Assembly: GCA_017745295.1 (NCBI GenBank)
Contig: JAGHZR010000017.1
Coordinates: 32,424-96,423 of the forward strand
Length of the DNA stretch: 64,000 nucleotides
Direction of reading: 5' to 3'
DNA from: Novosphingobium sp.
GTDB taxonomy: Bacteria > Pseudomonadota > Alphaproteobacteria > Sphingomonadales > Sphingomonadaceae
Part shown: positions 1 to 9,028 of the stretch, piece by piece
How the letters are laid out: every line of letters begins with the position of its first letter
How positions within the stretch are numbered: the stretch's first letter is position 1
Notes under the pieces: generated by a model
The model's database searches: none
Told to the model about the DNA's origin: nothing
What the model saw: only the letters and a program-made list of their open reading frames with translations
Made by a program: the position numbers and the translations under genes

Positions 1-2
1 TC

Positions 3-518
3 ACGCTGATCGACGCAGACGGCCGGGAGCTGACGCGGGATGCGCTTGTCGCCCGAGGTCCGGCGGTGCTAGTGTTCTTCCGCTTCGGGGGTTGTCCGGC
101 CTGCAACATCGCACTGCCTTACTACGATGAGACGCTCCGCCCCGAACTGGAAGCACGCGGCATTCCCCTCGTCGCCGTGAGCGCGCAGACGCCGGTCGAT
201 CCGGCGCTCATCCGGCGTCACGATCTGGCCTTCCCGGTGGCAAGCGATCCCGGCTATGCCCTCGCCCGCAGCCTCGCGATCACCTTTTTCCCCGAAGATC
301 AGCCCGAAGTCGCGCCGGGCCAGGAGTGGATCGGCGCGACGCTGGGCACGTTCAGCTACGAAATCGACCAGCCCGCCGTCCTCGTGCTCGGCCCGGACGG
401 AAAGGTGCTGTTCCTGGATGTCAGCCCGGACTGGCTCGACAGGACGGACAGCGAAACGATCCTGGCAGTACTGGCAGAAACGGTTCCGACATCATCGATC
501 CGCCGCGCAACCGCTTGA
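3..518 (+). CDS. Peroxiredoxin-like (AhpC/TSA, thioredoxin-fold) protein, 5' end missing
   Basis: The reading frame is open from the first complete codon of the window, so the true start lies upstream; the GTG at 66 is inside the fold and is not the start. At least 171 residues are present. A GGCPACN motif (Cys codons at 93 and 102) sits after a hydrophobic beta-strand (VLVFFRF), the usual place of the redox centre of the thioredoxin fold. The later segments YEIDQPAVLVLGPDGKVLF match the cis-proline strand of AhpC/TSA proteins. It should reduce peroxides or act as a thiol oxidoreductase, probably in the cytosol; the CxxC spacing resembles thioredoxin-like members more than classical 2-Cys peroxiredoxins. 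It is convergent with the GH28 gene, with 9 bp between stop codons. Confidence 0.75.
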   Translation, partial: TLIDADGRELTRDALVARGPAVLVFFRFGGCPACNIALPYYDETLRPELEARGIPLVAVSAQTPVDPALIRRHDLAFPVASDPGYALARSLAITFFPEDQPEVAPGQEWIGATLGTFSYEIDQPAVLVLGPDGKVLFLDVSPDWLDRTDSETILAVLAETVPTSSIRRATA

Positions 519-527
519 ACAGAAGAA

Positions 528-1925
528 CTACCGCTTCCCCGCTCCGGGCGGCAGCGGCAGGGCCTGGCCATTTATCGTCACCCGATCGAACACGATATCG
601 TGCACGCCTTCCAGTTTCAGGCTGGCGTCGCCGACCTGCAAGTCGAAATCCCGCAGGAGCACATCGCCGATCTCGGTCTGGCCGGGATTGGGGCGTATCG
701 TGCCCAGCGCTCCGAACCGTCCGCTGATGCCCGAAAACGACAGTCCGCTCACCCGCGACATCGGCGGGTTCATGCCTTTGAGATCGGTATACTGGCTCCA
801 CGGCTCGACAGCCATGACCGTGCCTTCGCCGCTGTCGAGCGCGATGTTGCGGAAGCGGATGTTCTCGTAGATCTGCGAGGTGTCGGCCCGCAGTTTCAGC
901 CGGGCCAGAACCATCGCGCCGGTCACCCGGCAATCCTCCACGGTGACATCGCGCACCACCGTCGCCTCGCTGCCGCAGGCAAGCGCATGGTGCCCGCGCC
1001 GGAAGTGACAGCGACGCACCGTCAGGCCTTCGACCGGGGGGCTGTCCCGGTCCTTCAGCGCCAGCGGCCCTTTCGATCCCTTGGCGGCGATGCAATCGTC
1101 GGTAACCGAGAAATAGCAGTCCTCCACCGTGACGCGCCGGCTGCTGTCCACGTCGATCCCATCGCTGCTCGGTGCCTGATGGTAGTCGTCCGGTACTTCG
1201 AAACGGGCATTGCGGACGAGGACGTCCTCGCACCTGTAGAGGTGCAGGTTCCAGAACTGCGAGTCCCTGAAGGTGACGCCGTCGACCACGACGCCTTTCG
1301 AATTCTCGATCAGTGCCAGCCGGGCGCGCGGCAAGCCGAGGTTGGGAAACTCGTTCGGATCGGGCGCCGCATTCCGCAGCTTCCAGAACATGTCCCAGAT
1401 CGGCCGTCCCGCTCCGTCGAGCGTACCGGCTCCGGTGATCCGCAATCCGTCGCAGCCATCGGCATTGAGCAGCGCCGGGGTGAAGCTCGCCTCGAAATGG
1501 CCCTCGATCCGGGTTCGGCGGGGCGGAAAATGCTCCATCCGCGTCGTGCATCGCAGGACCGCGCCGATCGCGAGATGAAGGTTGACGCCCGGCTTCAGGA
1601 ACAGCGCACCGCTGACGAAGATTCCCGAAGGGATGACAACCGTCCCGCCGCCCTGCCCGGCCAGCCGGTCTATCGCGGACTGGATCGCGTGCGTATTGAT
1701 CGTGATCCCGTCGGGAACCGCTCCGAACTCGGCAATCGACACGATCTTGCCGGAAAGTTCTTCCGCGCGTCCACTTTTGGCGAACAAGGGCAAGGTCAGC
1801 ACGGGAAGTGCCAGCAGAGGCAGGGCAACCGCCCGGCGATCGCAGCGGAAGGGAGATGCCTGCGATGCAGATGTTTCGATCGCCGTTTTCCCATGCCTCA
1901 TTCGCCTCGTCCCATATTGTGCCAT
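528..1925 (-). CDS. Glycoside hydrolase family 28 (polygalacturonase-like) exported protein
   Basis: A 465-residue right-handed beta-helix protein of the GH28 type, which cleaves pectin or rhamnogalacturonan chains by inversion. Visible motifs are SSDGIDVDSS (first catalytic region, in place of NTD), VTDD at about residues 275-277 (the Asp pair), RGHHALACGSE in place of the usual GHG, and ARLKLRA corresponding to the substrate-binding RIK. The N terminus (DRRAVALPLLALP, ending near KSGRAEE) looks like an export signal, with a twin-arginine pair that could make it a Tat substrate. A second ATG nine codons in (1901) is an alternative start. The two motif changes (no NTD, HH in place of HG) mean the substrate cannot be fixed from sequence. 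It stands alone, apart from the xylan locus further on. Confidence 0.85.
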   Translation of the reverse strand: MAQYGTRRMRHGKTAIETSASQASPFRCDRRAVALPLLALPVLTLPLFAKSGRAEELSGKIVSIAEFGAVPDGITINTHAIQSAIDRLAGQGGGTVVIPSGIFVSGALFLKPGVNLHLAIGAVLRCTTRMEHFPPRRTRIEGHFEASFTPALLNADGCDGLRITGAGTLDGAGRPIWDMFWKLRNAAPDPNEFPNLGLPRARLALIENSKGVVVDGVTFRDSQFWNLHLYRCEDVLVRNARFEVPDDYHQAPSSDGIDVDSSRRVTVEDCYFSVTDDCIAAKGSKGPLALKDRDSPPVEGLTVRRCHFRRGHHALACGSEATVVRDVTVEDCRVTGAMVLARLKLRADTSQIYENIRFRNIALDSGEGTVMAVEPWSQYTDLKGMNPPMSRVSGLSFSGISGRFGALGTIRPNPGQTEIGDVLLRDFDLQVGDASLKLEGVHDIVFDRVTINGQALPLPPGAGKR

Positions 1926-1978
1926 TTGAGTTCATATTACATGACGCGTAGGGCAAGGGAAGGTTGAGAGATGGCTCG

Positions 1979-2431
1979 CTACTTGTCCTGCGGCTCGGGA
2001 ACCTGCGTGCGGAGATAGGCGATCAGGTCGGCCCGATCGAGCGCGTCCGGCACGCCGCCGAACTGCATGGTCGTGCCCGGCACCACCGAAGCGGGCGCGG
2101 CGATCCAGGCGTTCAGCGTTTGCTCGTCCCAGATGCCACCCGCACGGGTAAGCGCCGCCGTATAGCCGTAGCGCGAACTGTTGGTCCCGAACGTCTTGCC
2201 GAAGACGCCGAAGAGGTTCGGACCGCCCCGGTCCATCGCGCCTTCCAATATGCTGTGACAGGCTGCGCATTGACGGAACTTGCGCTCGCCCGCTTTCGCG
2301 CTGGCCACTTTCATCAGCGCCTCCAGCGAAGGATGCGGACCGGCGGCCTTCAGCCGCTCTTCCCGCCGGTCGTCGCCGCAGCCGCCGAGCACAAGCACGC
2401 TTCCCGACAGCAGGAGCAAAATACCTGCCAT
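1979..2431 (-). CDS. Lipoprotein class I cytochrome c
   Basis: A small c-type cytochrome that would carry one electron on the periplasmic face of the membrane. A short hydrophobic signal ends in a lipobox (VLGGC, Cys18), so it is lipid-anchored. Haem attachment motif CAACH at residues 55-59; the probable Met axial ligand is in PGTTMQF, followed by a C-terminal helix ending LIAYLRTQ as in cytochrome c2 and c552 types. I chose the ATG at 2431 because CAGG lies six bases upstream and the signal peptide then has a normal length; an in-frame GTG at 2464 would add 11 residues. Its redox partner is not indicated by its neighbours. Confidence 0.85.
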   Translation of the reverse strand: MAGILLLLSGSVLVLGGCGDDRREERLKAAGPHPSLEALMKVASAKAGERKFRQCAACHSILEGAMDRGGPNLFGVFGKTFGTNSSRYGYTAALTRAGGIWDEQTLNAWIAAPASVVPGTTMQFGGVPDALDRADLIAYLRTQVPEPQDK

Positions 2432-2739
2432 GAACTTCCTGCCTGCCAACGGCAACACAACCACCTTAAATCCGGGACGACAACGCGCGCCTATCTATCG
2501 GGGGAGATCCCTATTCACGGCGTTCCCGGAAGGCAATGCCGGTAAAGTGCACGAAGCGATGCCAAGGGCAGACGGATGCGCGCCATCCATCACATCGCCA
2601 TCATCGGTTCGGACCATGACCGCTCCCGAAGCGCCTGAGCAGGCAAAAGCGCGCCATTCCATACGCATAGAACATTCCGGTCTTGCTGCGCGGCGCACAC
2701 GGGTTAAGACAGGGCCGGCTCAATTACAGGGAAGATCGG
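2432..2739. other. Intergenic region between divergent genes
   Basis: 308 bases separate the cytochrome c gene from the secreted-protein gene. Both promoters must lie here. I see no clear inverted repeat, small gene with a good ribosome binding site, or recognisable operator. Confidence 0.4.
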
Positions 2740-3519
2740 ATGCGCCTCGCTCTCGGACTGTCGCTTTGCCTGACCGCGACTCTTTCTGGAACGCCGGCTT
2801 CGGCGACGGATAAAGTGATCCGGACGATGGATCTCTCGGCGCCGTTCCACACCCGCTCCCCTTGGCAGTTCATCGCGACACAGGGTGCCGAGGAGGAAGA
2901 CCCGAGCGGCGACACGGCGCCCGGCCCCATCACCCCCTGCATCACCCGTGACAAGGGCGCGAACTGCAACCCTGCCGCAACCGAAGCCTTGCGCCTGCCC
3001 GGATCGGACGACGTGTTCTCCGTCCCGCATTTCATCAGCCGGTTGGAAGTGGTTGATCCTCAGGCCGCTCGCCCGCTTCTATTGCTGCAACTCGCCAGCT
3101 TCCAGGCCGGCAACGGCGACCGGCGCGTGGCCCTGCAACTCTACGCCTACGACCGCGCAAAGGACGATTTCACCGCCGTCTTCACCCATCGCACCGGGCG
3201 CAACAACAACCAGGAACTGCGCTATGTCGAGAAGGGCCCGCTGCGCGGCGACGTAATCACGGCGGAACCGACCGCCGATGCACCCTATGGCTACTGGATC
3301 ACCGTCCACAAGCCGTCCGCCTCGGGACAATACGCGCAGGCCCTGCGCTTCCGCAGTTCCACCGCCTATGGGGACGGCAACCCGCTGGCCGTGATCGATT
3401 CGGAAATGCCGAATATTCTCAAGCGACTGGGCCTGTGGCGTGCAGGAATGCCGCTGCCCTTGCCTGCCGGTGAATGCCCCCGTCCACATCTGGTGGGCAT
3501 GGCGCTCTGGTGCCGCTGA
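2740..3519 (+). CDS. Secreted protein of unknown function
   Basis: A 259-residue protein that I do not recognise. The ATG at 2740 follows GGGAA and begins a standard signal peptide (MRLALGLSLCLTATLSG) with a likely cleavage site after TPASA. The mature part has four cysteines (two in TPCITRDKGANC and two near the C terminus, GECP and LWCR), which could form two disulfide bonds, fitting a periplasmic or exported protein. The middle is rich in beta-strand-like stretches (RPLLLLQLASFQ, RVALQLYAYD, DFTAVFTHR). An upstream in-frame start at 2683 would place the signal peptide internally and is unlikely. The S1/P1 nuclease gene follows 65 bp downstream. Confidence 0.7.
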   Translation: MRLALGLSLCLTATLSGTPASATDKVIRTMDLSAPFHTRSPWQFIATQGAEEEDPSGDTAPGPITPCITRDKGANCNPAATEALRLPGSDDVFSVPHFISRLEVVDPQAARPLLLLQLASFQAGNGDRRVALQLYAYDRAKDDFTAVFTHRTGRNNNQELRYVEKGPLRGDVITAEPTADAPYGYWITVHKPSASGQYAQALRFRSSTAYGDGNPLAVIDSEMPNILKRLGLWRAGMPLPLPAGECPRPHLVGMALWCR

Positions 3520-3584
3520 GCGCGAACACGGATTTCCTTTTCCCCGGCTGGCATGACGCGCCGGTTTCTATATGGAGAGCGCCC

Positions 3585-4415
3585 ATGCGCTACCTTACTC
3601 TTCCCGCTTTCGCTCCTGCCATTCTGCTTGGCATCGCCACGCTCGGTGCCGCTTCCCCCGCCCAGGCCTGGGGGCCCATCGGCCACCGCATCACCGGCGC
3701 CATTGCCGACGAAAACCTGAGCGGCGTCGCCCGTGCGCAAGTCCGCCTGTTGCTCGGCAACGAAGACCTCGCCGAAGCGGCGACCTGGCCCGACGACATG
3801 AAGTCCGACCCGGCCGAGTTCTGGCAGAAGCAGGCCAGCCCCTGGCACTACGTCACGGTGCGCGAGGGCGACGCCTACAAGCCCTCCGACGCGCCGCCCG
3901 AAGGCGATGGGCTCACCGCCCTGACCCGCTTCACCGCCACGCTGCGCGATCCCAAGGCCTCGATCGAGGACAAGCGCCTGGCGCTGCGCTTCATCGTCCA
4001 CATCATCGGCGACCTGCACCAGCCGCTCCATGTCGGCGGCGGCAACGATCGCGGCGGCAACGACGTCAAGGTGACGTGGTTCGGCAAGGAGACCAACCTC
4101 CACTCGGTATGGGACTCCGGCCTGATCGAGCAGCGTTCGCTGTCCTATTCGGAGTACACCCGCTGGCTCCTGCGCAAGATCACGCCCGAAGACATGGTCG
4201 CGTGGAACGTGCGCGACCCGCTCGTCTGGACCTCCGAGAGCATCGCCTTGCGCAAGACGATCTACCCGGCGAACCCGAACATCTCATGGGACTATGCCTA
4301 CCAGCATCGCGGCGAGATCGACGACCGGCTCGAACACGCCGGAATCCGTATTGCCGCATACCTCAACTGGATCTTCGATCAGGAAGCACCCAAGACCAAA
4401 AGCGCCCGCCCATGA
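3585..4415 (+). CDS. S1/P1 family nuclease, exported
   Basis: A 276-residue zinc-dependent nuclease of the S1/P1 family, which hydrolyses single-stranded DNA or RNA and 3'-nucleotides. Signal peptide MRYLTLPAFA... ends AQA, so the mature protein begins with Trp29 (WGPIGHR), whose backbone and side chain bind zinc in this family. The remaining ligands are present: IGHR, WPDD, WHYV, HIIGDLHQPLH and NLHSVWD. The ATG at 3585 has GGAG upstream; longer in-frame starts would bury the signal peptide. The stop codon overlaps the start of the TenA gene (ATGA), so the two are translated together, an unusual pairing of an exported nuclease with a cytosolic vitamin enzyme. Confidence 0.92.
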   Translation: MRYLTLPAFAPAILLGIATLGAASPAQAWGPIGHRITGAIADENLSGVARAQVRLLLGNEDLAEAATWPDDMKSDPAEFWQKQASPWHYVTVREGDAYKPSDAPPEGDGLTALTRFTATLRDPKASIEDKRLALRFIVHIIGDLHQPLHVGGGNDRGGNDVKVTWFGKETNLHSVWDSGLIEQRSLSYSEYTRWLLRKITPEDMVAWNVRDPLVWTSESIALRKTIYPANPNISWDYAYQHRGEIDDRLEHAGIRIAAYLNWIFDQEAPKTKSARP

Positions 4416-5074
4416 GTTTCTGCGACACGATCTGGGACGAGATCGCACCCCTGCGCCGGGCGATCCTGGCGCAACCTTTCCTGAGCGAACTGGCCGACGG
4501 TTCGCTCGCTCCGGAGAGCTTCCGGCACTACATCGTGCAGGACAGCCTCTACCTCGCCGAATATGCCCGCGCCCTTGCCATCGCCGCAGCCCGCGCGCCC
4601 ACTGCGACGGCGCGACTGGAGTTCTCGGACGGCGCCAAAGTGGCGGTGCAGGTCGAGGAAGCGCTGCATCAGGCCTTCTTCGCGCAGTTCGGCGTGACCT
4701 CGGAAATGGCGCATGACAGCGAGGCCAGCCCGGCCTGCCTCGGCTATACCAGCTACCTCGCCAGCCTTGCCGCCACGCGCAGCTACGAGGAACTGATCGC
4801 CGGAATCCTGCCCTGCTTCTGGGTCTATTGGGAAGTCGGCTGCGCCATCAAGCCGCGCGCCGCCTCGCCCAATCCCTACGCCGCCTGGATCGATACTTAC
4901 GCCGCACCCTCGTTCGGCGAGGCGACTGACCGGGTGCGCGCGCTCGTCGACGAAGCCGCCGCGAATGCGACCCCGGCGACCCGCGGCGCCATGGCCACGG
5001 CCTTCCGCAACGCCGCGCGCTACGAGTGGATGTTCTGGGATTCGGCCTATCGCCGGGAGCAATGGCCGATCTGA
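4412..5074 (+). CDS. tenA: TenA family thiaminase II / aminopyrimidine aminohydrolase
   Basis: A 220-residue all-helical TenA protein. TenA hydrolyses aminomethyl-pyrimidines from degraded thiamine so that the pyrimidine can be reused. The catalytic cysteine is in GILPCFWVYWE at residue 135 and the essential Glu in RYEWMFWDSAYR at residue 205, the same numbering as in the Bacillus subtilis enzyme. The start overlaps the nuclease stop by ATGA. No thi genes are near it. It is convergent with the yegD-like gene, with 22 bp between them. Confidence 0.9.
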   Translation: MSFCDTIWDEIAPLRRAILAQPFLSELADGSLAPESFRHYIVQDSLYLAEYARALAIAAARAPTATARLEFSDGAKVAVQVEEALHQAFFAQFGVTSEMAHDSEASPACLGYTSYLASLAATRSYEELIAGILPCFWVYWEVGCAIKPRAASPNPYAAWIDTYAAPSFGEATDRVRALVDEAAANATPATRGAMATAFRNAARYEWMFWDSAYRREQWPI

Positions 5075-5096
5075 CCGGCCACCGACGAGCGGAAGA

Positions 5097-6410
5097 TCAG
5101 ACCTGATCCTCCGCGATCCACTCGCCAAGGTCCGCCGACTGCCCGATCAGCGCGAGACCGTGGGCGATCGAGGTCAGTTCGTTGCCCGTGGCGATCCGCT
5201 CCTCGCCGAAGCGCTGCTCGAACAGGCCGCGCACGGCGGGGATCAGCGAGGAGCCGCCGGTCAGGAAGACATGGTCGATCTCGTCGGCGCGCAGCCCGGA
5301 TTGCGCCAGCGCTCCGTCCACGGTCTCGCCGATGCGCTGGAGATCGGGCGCGATCCATGCCTCGAAATCGGCGCGGCTGACTTCGGCCTCGATGGTCAGG
5401 GCATCGCTCTCGAAGCGGAATGCACCGTGCTCTGCACCCGAAAGCGCGCGCTTCAACCCGCCCACCGCTTCGTAGAGTCCGAAGCCCAGTTCATGCTCCA
5501 CGACCGCGATCATCCGGGCAATCGCTGCCGGATCGGTGGCACCATGCTTAAGCTTGGCAAGCTGTTCCAGAGTGCGGCGATTGCGCATCATGGCAAGGCG
5601 CGACCAGTCGCCGAAGTCCGCGAAGTGCCCGGCGGGGATTTCCAGAACCTTGTCGAACGAACGATAAGTGCCGCCCTTGCCCAGCAGCGGCAGCACCAGA
5701 TTATCCATTATGCGATAGTCGAAACGGTCGCCCGCGATACCGATACCCGCCGAACCGAGCGGCTCGCAGCGGCGCGGCGATCCCGGCGCATTGACCCGCA
5801 CGATCGAGAAGTCGCTGGTGCCGCCGCCGAAGTCAGCGACCAGCAGGGTCGCAGGTTCGGTGAGCCGGGACGCGAAGCTGAAGGCCGCGCCGATCGGCTC
5901 GTAGACGTAGTGGACCGGACGGCCGAGCATCGCGAACATCGCATCATAACGGGTGCGCGCCAGTTCGACATCGGGACGCGATCCAACATAGCGCACCGGC
6001 CTGCCGACGACGATACTCTCGGGAAGATCCGCTAGCGCGCCGCCGGTATGCTCCACCAGATGTTCGAGGAACACCTGTCCCAGTTCCTCGAAGCGCAGCC
6101 GCTTTTCAAACAGCGTCGCCTGCTCGAAAGCCGGATTGGCCGCGACCGACTTGAACGATTGCAGGAAGCGCGAACCCTGCGGGAATTCGAGGAACTCCGA
6201 GATCGCCCATGGCCCCGCCTCATGGGCAAGGCCGCCGCGAACGCCTTCTTCCTGCCAGAAGCACAGGGCCGAGCGGAACACCGAACTCGTCCCGCCGGGC
6301 GCGGCGAAATCAACCAGATCGGCATTGCCGTCCTGCCCCAAGGCGATCACGGAATTGGTCGTACCGAAGTCGATACCGACCGAGCGGGGCGAGACCGTGC
6401 TGGTCGGCAT
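5097..6410 (-). CDS. yegD: Hsp70-family chaperone, YegD-like
   Basis: A 437-residue protein with the actin-like ATPase fold but no Hsp70 substrate-binding domain, which is the size and shape of YegD proteins. Phosphate 1 loop VGIDFGTTNSVIA at residues 11-23, phosphate 2 loop LVADFGGGTSDFSIV near the middle, and the adenosine motif FLTGGSSLIPAV near the C terminus. The client proteins of YegD homologues are unknown. It lies 77 bp downstream of glpK on the same strand and may be read through from the glycerol operon, but nothing ties it to glycerol metabolism. Confidence 0.87.
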   Translation of the reverse strand: MPTSTVSPRSVGIDFGTTNSVIALGQDGNADLVDFAAPGGTSSVFRSALCFWQEEGVRGGLAHEAGPWAISEFLEFPQGSRFLQSFKSVAANPAFEQATLFEKRLRFEELGQVFLEHLVEHTGGALADLPESIVVGRPVRYVGSRPDVELARTRYDAMFAMLGRPVHYVYEPIGAAFSFASRLTEPATLLVADFGGGTSDFSIVRVNAPGSPRRCEPLGSAGIGIAGDRFDYRIMDNLVLPLLGKGGTYRSFDKVLEIPAGHFADFGDWSRLAMMRNRRTLEQLAKLKHGATDPAAIARMIAVVEHELGFGLYEAVGGLKRALSGAEHGAFRFESDALTIEAEVSRADFEAWIAPDLQRIGETVDGALAQSGLRADEIDHVFLTGGSSLIPAVRGLFEQRFGEERIATGNELTSIAHGLALIGQSADLGEWIAEDQV

Positions 6411-6487
6411 GTCGGAAATCCTTGCGAGAATCGGGAAGCGACGCGCCTATCGCAGCGCGCTCCCTCTCGCGCAACCCGCTGCGTGGA

Positions 6488-7978
6488 CTACTTCGTCAGG
6501 GTACGCCGCACCGCATCGTGCCAACCGTCGATGAGCTGCTTGCGGGTCTCGCCGTTCATCTTCGGCGTGAACAGGCTGCCTTGCGTCCAGGTGGCGGCGA
6601 GCGCGGCCAGATCGGGCCAGACGCCGGTTGCCAGACCGGCATGGAAAGCCGCCCCAAGGGCGGTCGTTTCGAGGTGAACGGGCCGCTCCACCGGCGCTTC
6701 CAGCATGTCGGCGAGGAATTGGCAGAGCCAGTCGTTCGCCGCCATCCCGCCGTCCACGCGCAGCTTGGCGAGTTCCTCGCCGCCGTCGGAGACCATCGCC
6801 CGGGCAAGGTCCATCGTCTGGTAGGACACAGCTTCCAGCGCCGCCCGCGCAAGGTGCGCCTGGGTGGCGCCGAGCGTCAGGCCGAAGATCGCCCCGCGCG
6901 CCTCGGGATCCCAATGCGGCGCACCAAGGCCGACGAAGGCCGGGACCATGTAGACGCCGTGGTTGTTCGGCACTTTCGTCGCCATGTCGTTGGTCTCGCG
7001 GGCATGGGTGATGACGCCGATGCCGTCGCGCAGCCATTTGACCGCCGCGCCCGCCACGAAGATCGAGCCTTCCAGCGCATAGGTCATCTGGCCGCCCAGC
7101 CGGTAGGCCGGGGTCGTCAGCAAGCGGTTTTCCGAGGCGATCGCTTCCGATCCGGTGTTCAGCAACATGAAGCAGCCGGTGCCGTAAGTCGACTTGGCCA
7201 TGCCCGCCTCGAAGCAGGCCTGCCCGAACAACGCCGCCTGCTGGTCTCCGGCGACGCCCGCCAGCGGAATTTCCGCGCCGAACAAGCTCTTGTCGGTCAT
7301 ACCGAAGATATGGGCGTTGTCGTGGACTTCGGGCAGCATCTGCATCGGCACGCGGAACAGGCGGCAGAGTTCCTCGTCCCAGCGCTGTTCGCGGATGTTG
7401 TAGAGCAGCGTGCGACCGGCATTGGTCACGTCCGTGGCGTGAACCTTGCCGCCGGTCAGGCGCCAGAGCAGGAAGCTATCGATCGTGCCGAACGCCAGTT
7501 CGCCGCGCTCCGCCCGCGCGCGGGCATCCCCCACATTGTCGAGAATCCAGGCGAGCTTGGTGGCCGAGAAATAAGGGTCGATCAGCAGGCCGGTGCGCGC
7601 CCGCACGTCCGGCTCGGCGCCTTCCGCCTTGAGGTCGGCGCAGAGCCGTGCGGTGCGCCGGTCCTGCCAGACGATCGCCCGGTGGATCGGCCTGCCGCTC
7701 TCGCGCTCCCAGACCACCACGGTCTCGCGCTGGTTGGTGATGCCGATCCCGGCGATGCCTGCCGCGCCCAGCCCGCTCCGCTCGATCGCCTCGCGCGCCA
7801 CTTTCACGGTGTCGCGCCAGATGTCCTCGGCATCGTGCTCGACCCAACCGAGGTCGGGATAGTGCTGCTCGAACTCACACTGCGCGGTGGCGACAGGATG
7901 GGCGGCATCGTCGAAGACGATCGCGCGGGTCGAGGTCGTGCCCTGGTCGATGGCGAGAACGTGTCGGGGCTGGGTCAT
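6488..7978 (-). CDS. glpK: Glycerol kinase
   Basis: A 496-residue FGGY-family kinase that phosphorylates glycerol to sn-glycerol 3-phosphate in the cytosol. The N-terminal ATP-binding motif AIDQGTTSTRAIVFD (residues 10-24), the glycerol-binding segment NQRETVVVWERESG and the family signature GTGCFMLLNTG are all present, and the length is normal. It is the second gene after glpF, separated by a 148-bp inverted-repeat element, so the two are probably co-transcribed. Its product feeds GlpD, encoded on the other strand. Confidence 0.97.
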   Translation of the reverse strand: MTQPRHVLAIDQGTTSTRAIVFDDAAHPVATAQCEFEQHYPDLGWVEHDAEDIWRDTVKVAREAIERSGLGAAGIAGIGITNQRETVVVWERESGRPIHRAIVWQDRRTARLCADLKAEGAEPDVRARTGLLIDPYFSATKLAWILDNVGDARARAERGELAFGTIDSFLLWRLTGGKVHATDVTNAGRTLLYNIREQRWDEELCRLFRVPMQMLPEVHDNAHIFGMTDKSLFGAEIPLAGVAGDQQAALFGQACFEAGMAKSTYGTGCFMLLNTGSEAIASENRLLTTPAYRLGGQMTYALEGSIFVAGAAVKWLRDGIGVITHARETNDMATKVPNNHGVYMVPAFVGLGAPHWDPEARGAIFGLTLGATQAHLARAALEAVSYQTMDLARAMVSDGGEELAKLRVDGGMAANDWLCQFLADMLEAPVERPVHLETTALGAAFHAGLATGVWPDLAALAATWTQGSLFTPKMNGETRKQLIDGWHDAVRRTLTK

Positions 7979-8006
7979 GAAAGTCTCCGAGAATATCTTG
8001 TCGTCT

Positions 8007-8154
8007 TAGGGCGTGTGGGGATTCAGTCCATGTGGGCCTGCGAACGGCGGCCTTTCGCGCTTCCGGTGCTCATGTACCTAAAGTACGCTGCGCTCCGGGT
8101 CACGAAAGTCCACCATTCTCGGCTCCGCCTGGACTGAATCCCCACACATCCTAG
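8007..8154. repeat. Long inverted-repeat element between glpF and glpK
   Basis: Perfect 18-bp arms at 8013-8030 (GTGTGGGGATTCAGTCCA) and 8130-8147 enclose about 100 bp. The pairing continues imperfectly outside (CTTAGGGC against CTAGGAT) and inside, where CTTTCG at 8051-8056 pairs with CGAAAG at 8103-8108 and CCGG(T)GC-type tracts flank a GTAC...GTAC centre. The whole unit can fold into one long hairpin. The right end overlaps the glpF stop codon. It looks like a small mobile or REP-like repeat rather than a simple terminator, because there is no T tract. Confidence 0.7.
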
Positions 8155-8987
8155 TCAAGCGCGGCGTCCGGCTTCGGCTTGCGCCCCGAGGGCAGATAGG
8201 GCTTGATCGCGATCTGGTAGAGCCCGGCTCCCGCGACGCCGCCGAACAGCGGCCCGGCGATCGGAACCCACCAGTAGTTGCCGGGGCTGGGGAACGCCGA
8301 GGCATCCCAACCGGCGAAATATGCAAAGAGGCGCGGCCCGAAATCGCGCGCGGGATTGATCGCCCAGGCTTCCAGATAGCCGCCCGAAGCACCGATCATC
8401 GCGACCAGCAGACCGATCATCAGCGCACCGGAATTGGCGCGCGGGGCCACGTCGTTGAACTCGTCGGTAATCGCGAAGATGCCGAGGACCAGAATGCCGG
8501 TCAGGATCACCTGATCCCAGAAGGCATGGATCGGGGTGATATGCGCGCCGGGATGGGTGAAGAACACGCCCGCCGCGCCGCCGCCGGCGCGGGTGAAGCC
8601 GTGGGCGGCATTATAGGCGTCGATCACAGGATGATAGAGTTGCAACACCAGCGCGGCGCCGATCACCGCGCCCAGAACTTGCGCCCCCCAGTAGGGCAGC
8701 ACCTTGCGCTTTGGAAAGCCGCGAAACAGCATGAGCGCCAGCGTGACGGCGGGATTGGCATGAGTGCCCGAAACCGAACCGGTAATGTAGATCGCCATGG
8801 TCACGGCCAGGCCCCAGGCGATGCAGACGCCCCAATAGGCCTGCGCATAAGGACTGGGATCGTAGAGCGTGATCATCGCCGCGGCCGAATCGCCGATCGT
8901 GATGATGATGGCCACGGCCAGCATTTCCGAAATCAGTTCGCCGCGCAGCGCCCGCAGGTTTTCCGTCACTCTCGATCCTCTCGCCAT
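8151..8987 (-). CDS. glpF: Glycerol uptake facilitator (aquaglyceroporin)
   Basis: A 278-residue MIP-family channel that lets glycerol diffuse through the inner membrane. The two NPA boxes are SGTHANPAVTLAL (first half) and WAINPARDFGPR (second half; the Asp after NPAR is typical of glycerol-conducting members). Six hydrophobic helices are visible. Transcription starts in the region shared with glpD, which carries GlpR-type operators. The C terminus ends in a basic tail (PSGRKPKPDAALD). Confidence 0.95.
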   Translation of the reverse strand: MARGSRVTENLRALRGELISEMLAVAIIITIGDSAAAMITLYDPSPYAQAYWGVCIAWGLAVTMAIYITGSVSGTHANPAVTLALMLFRGFPKRKVLPYWGAQVLGAVIGAALVLQLYHPVIDAYNAAHGFTRAGGGAAGVFFTHPGAHITPIHAFWDQVILTGILVLGIFAITDEFNDVAPRANSGALMIGLLVAMIGASGGYLEAWAINPARDFGPRLFAYFAGWDASAFPSPGNYWWVPIAGPLFGGVAGAGLYQIAIKPYLPSGRKPKPDAALD

Positions 8988-9028
8988 CAGCCTTTCGCTT
9001 GACGCGAGAGCTTTCTGAACACGCTTTC

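Noticed and set aside
421..1956. A 511-codon minus-strand frame overlapping the GH28 gene
   Set aside because: The other minus-strand frame holds the GH28 motifs and a signal peptide; this one has none.
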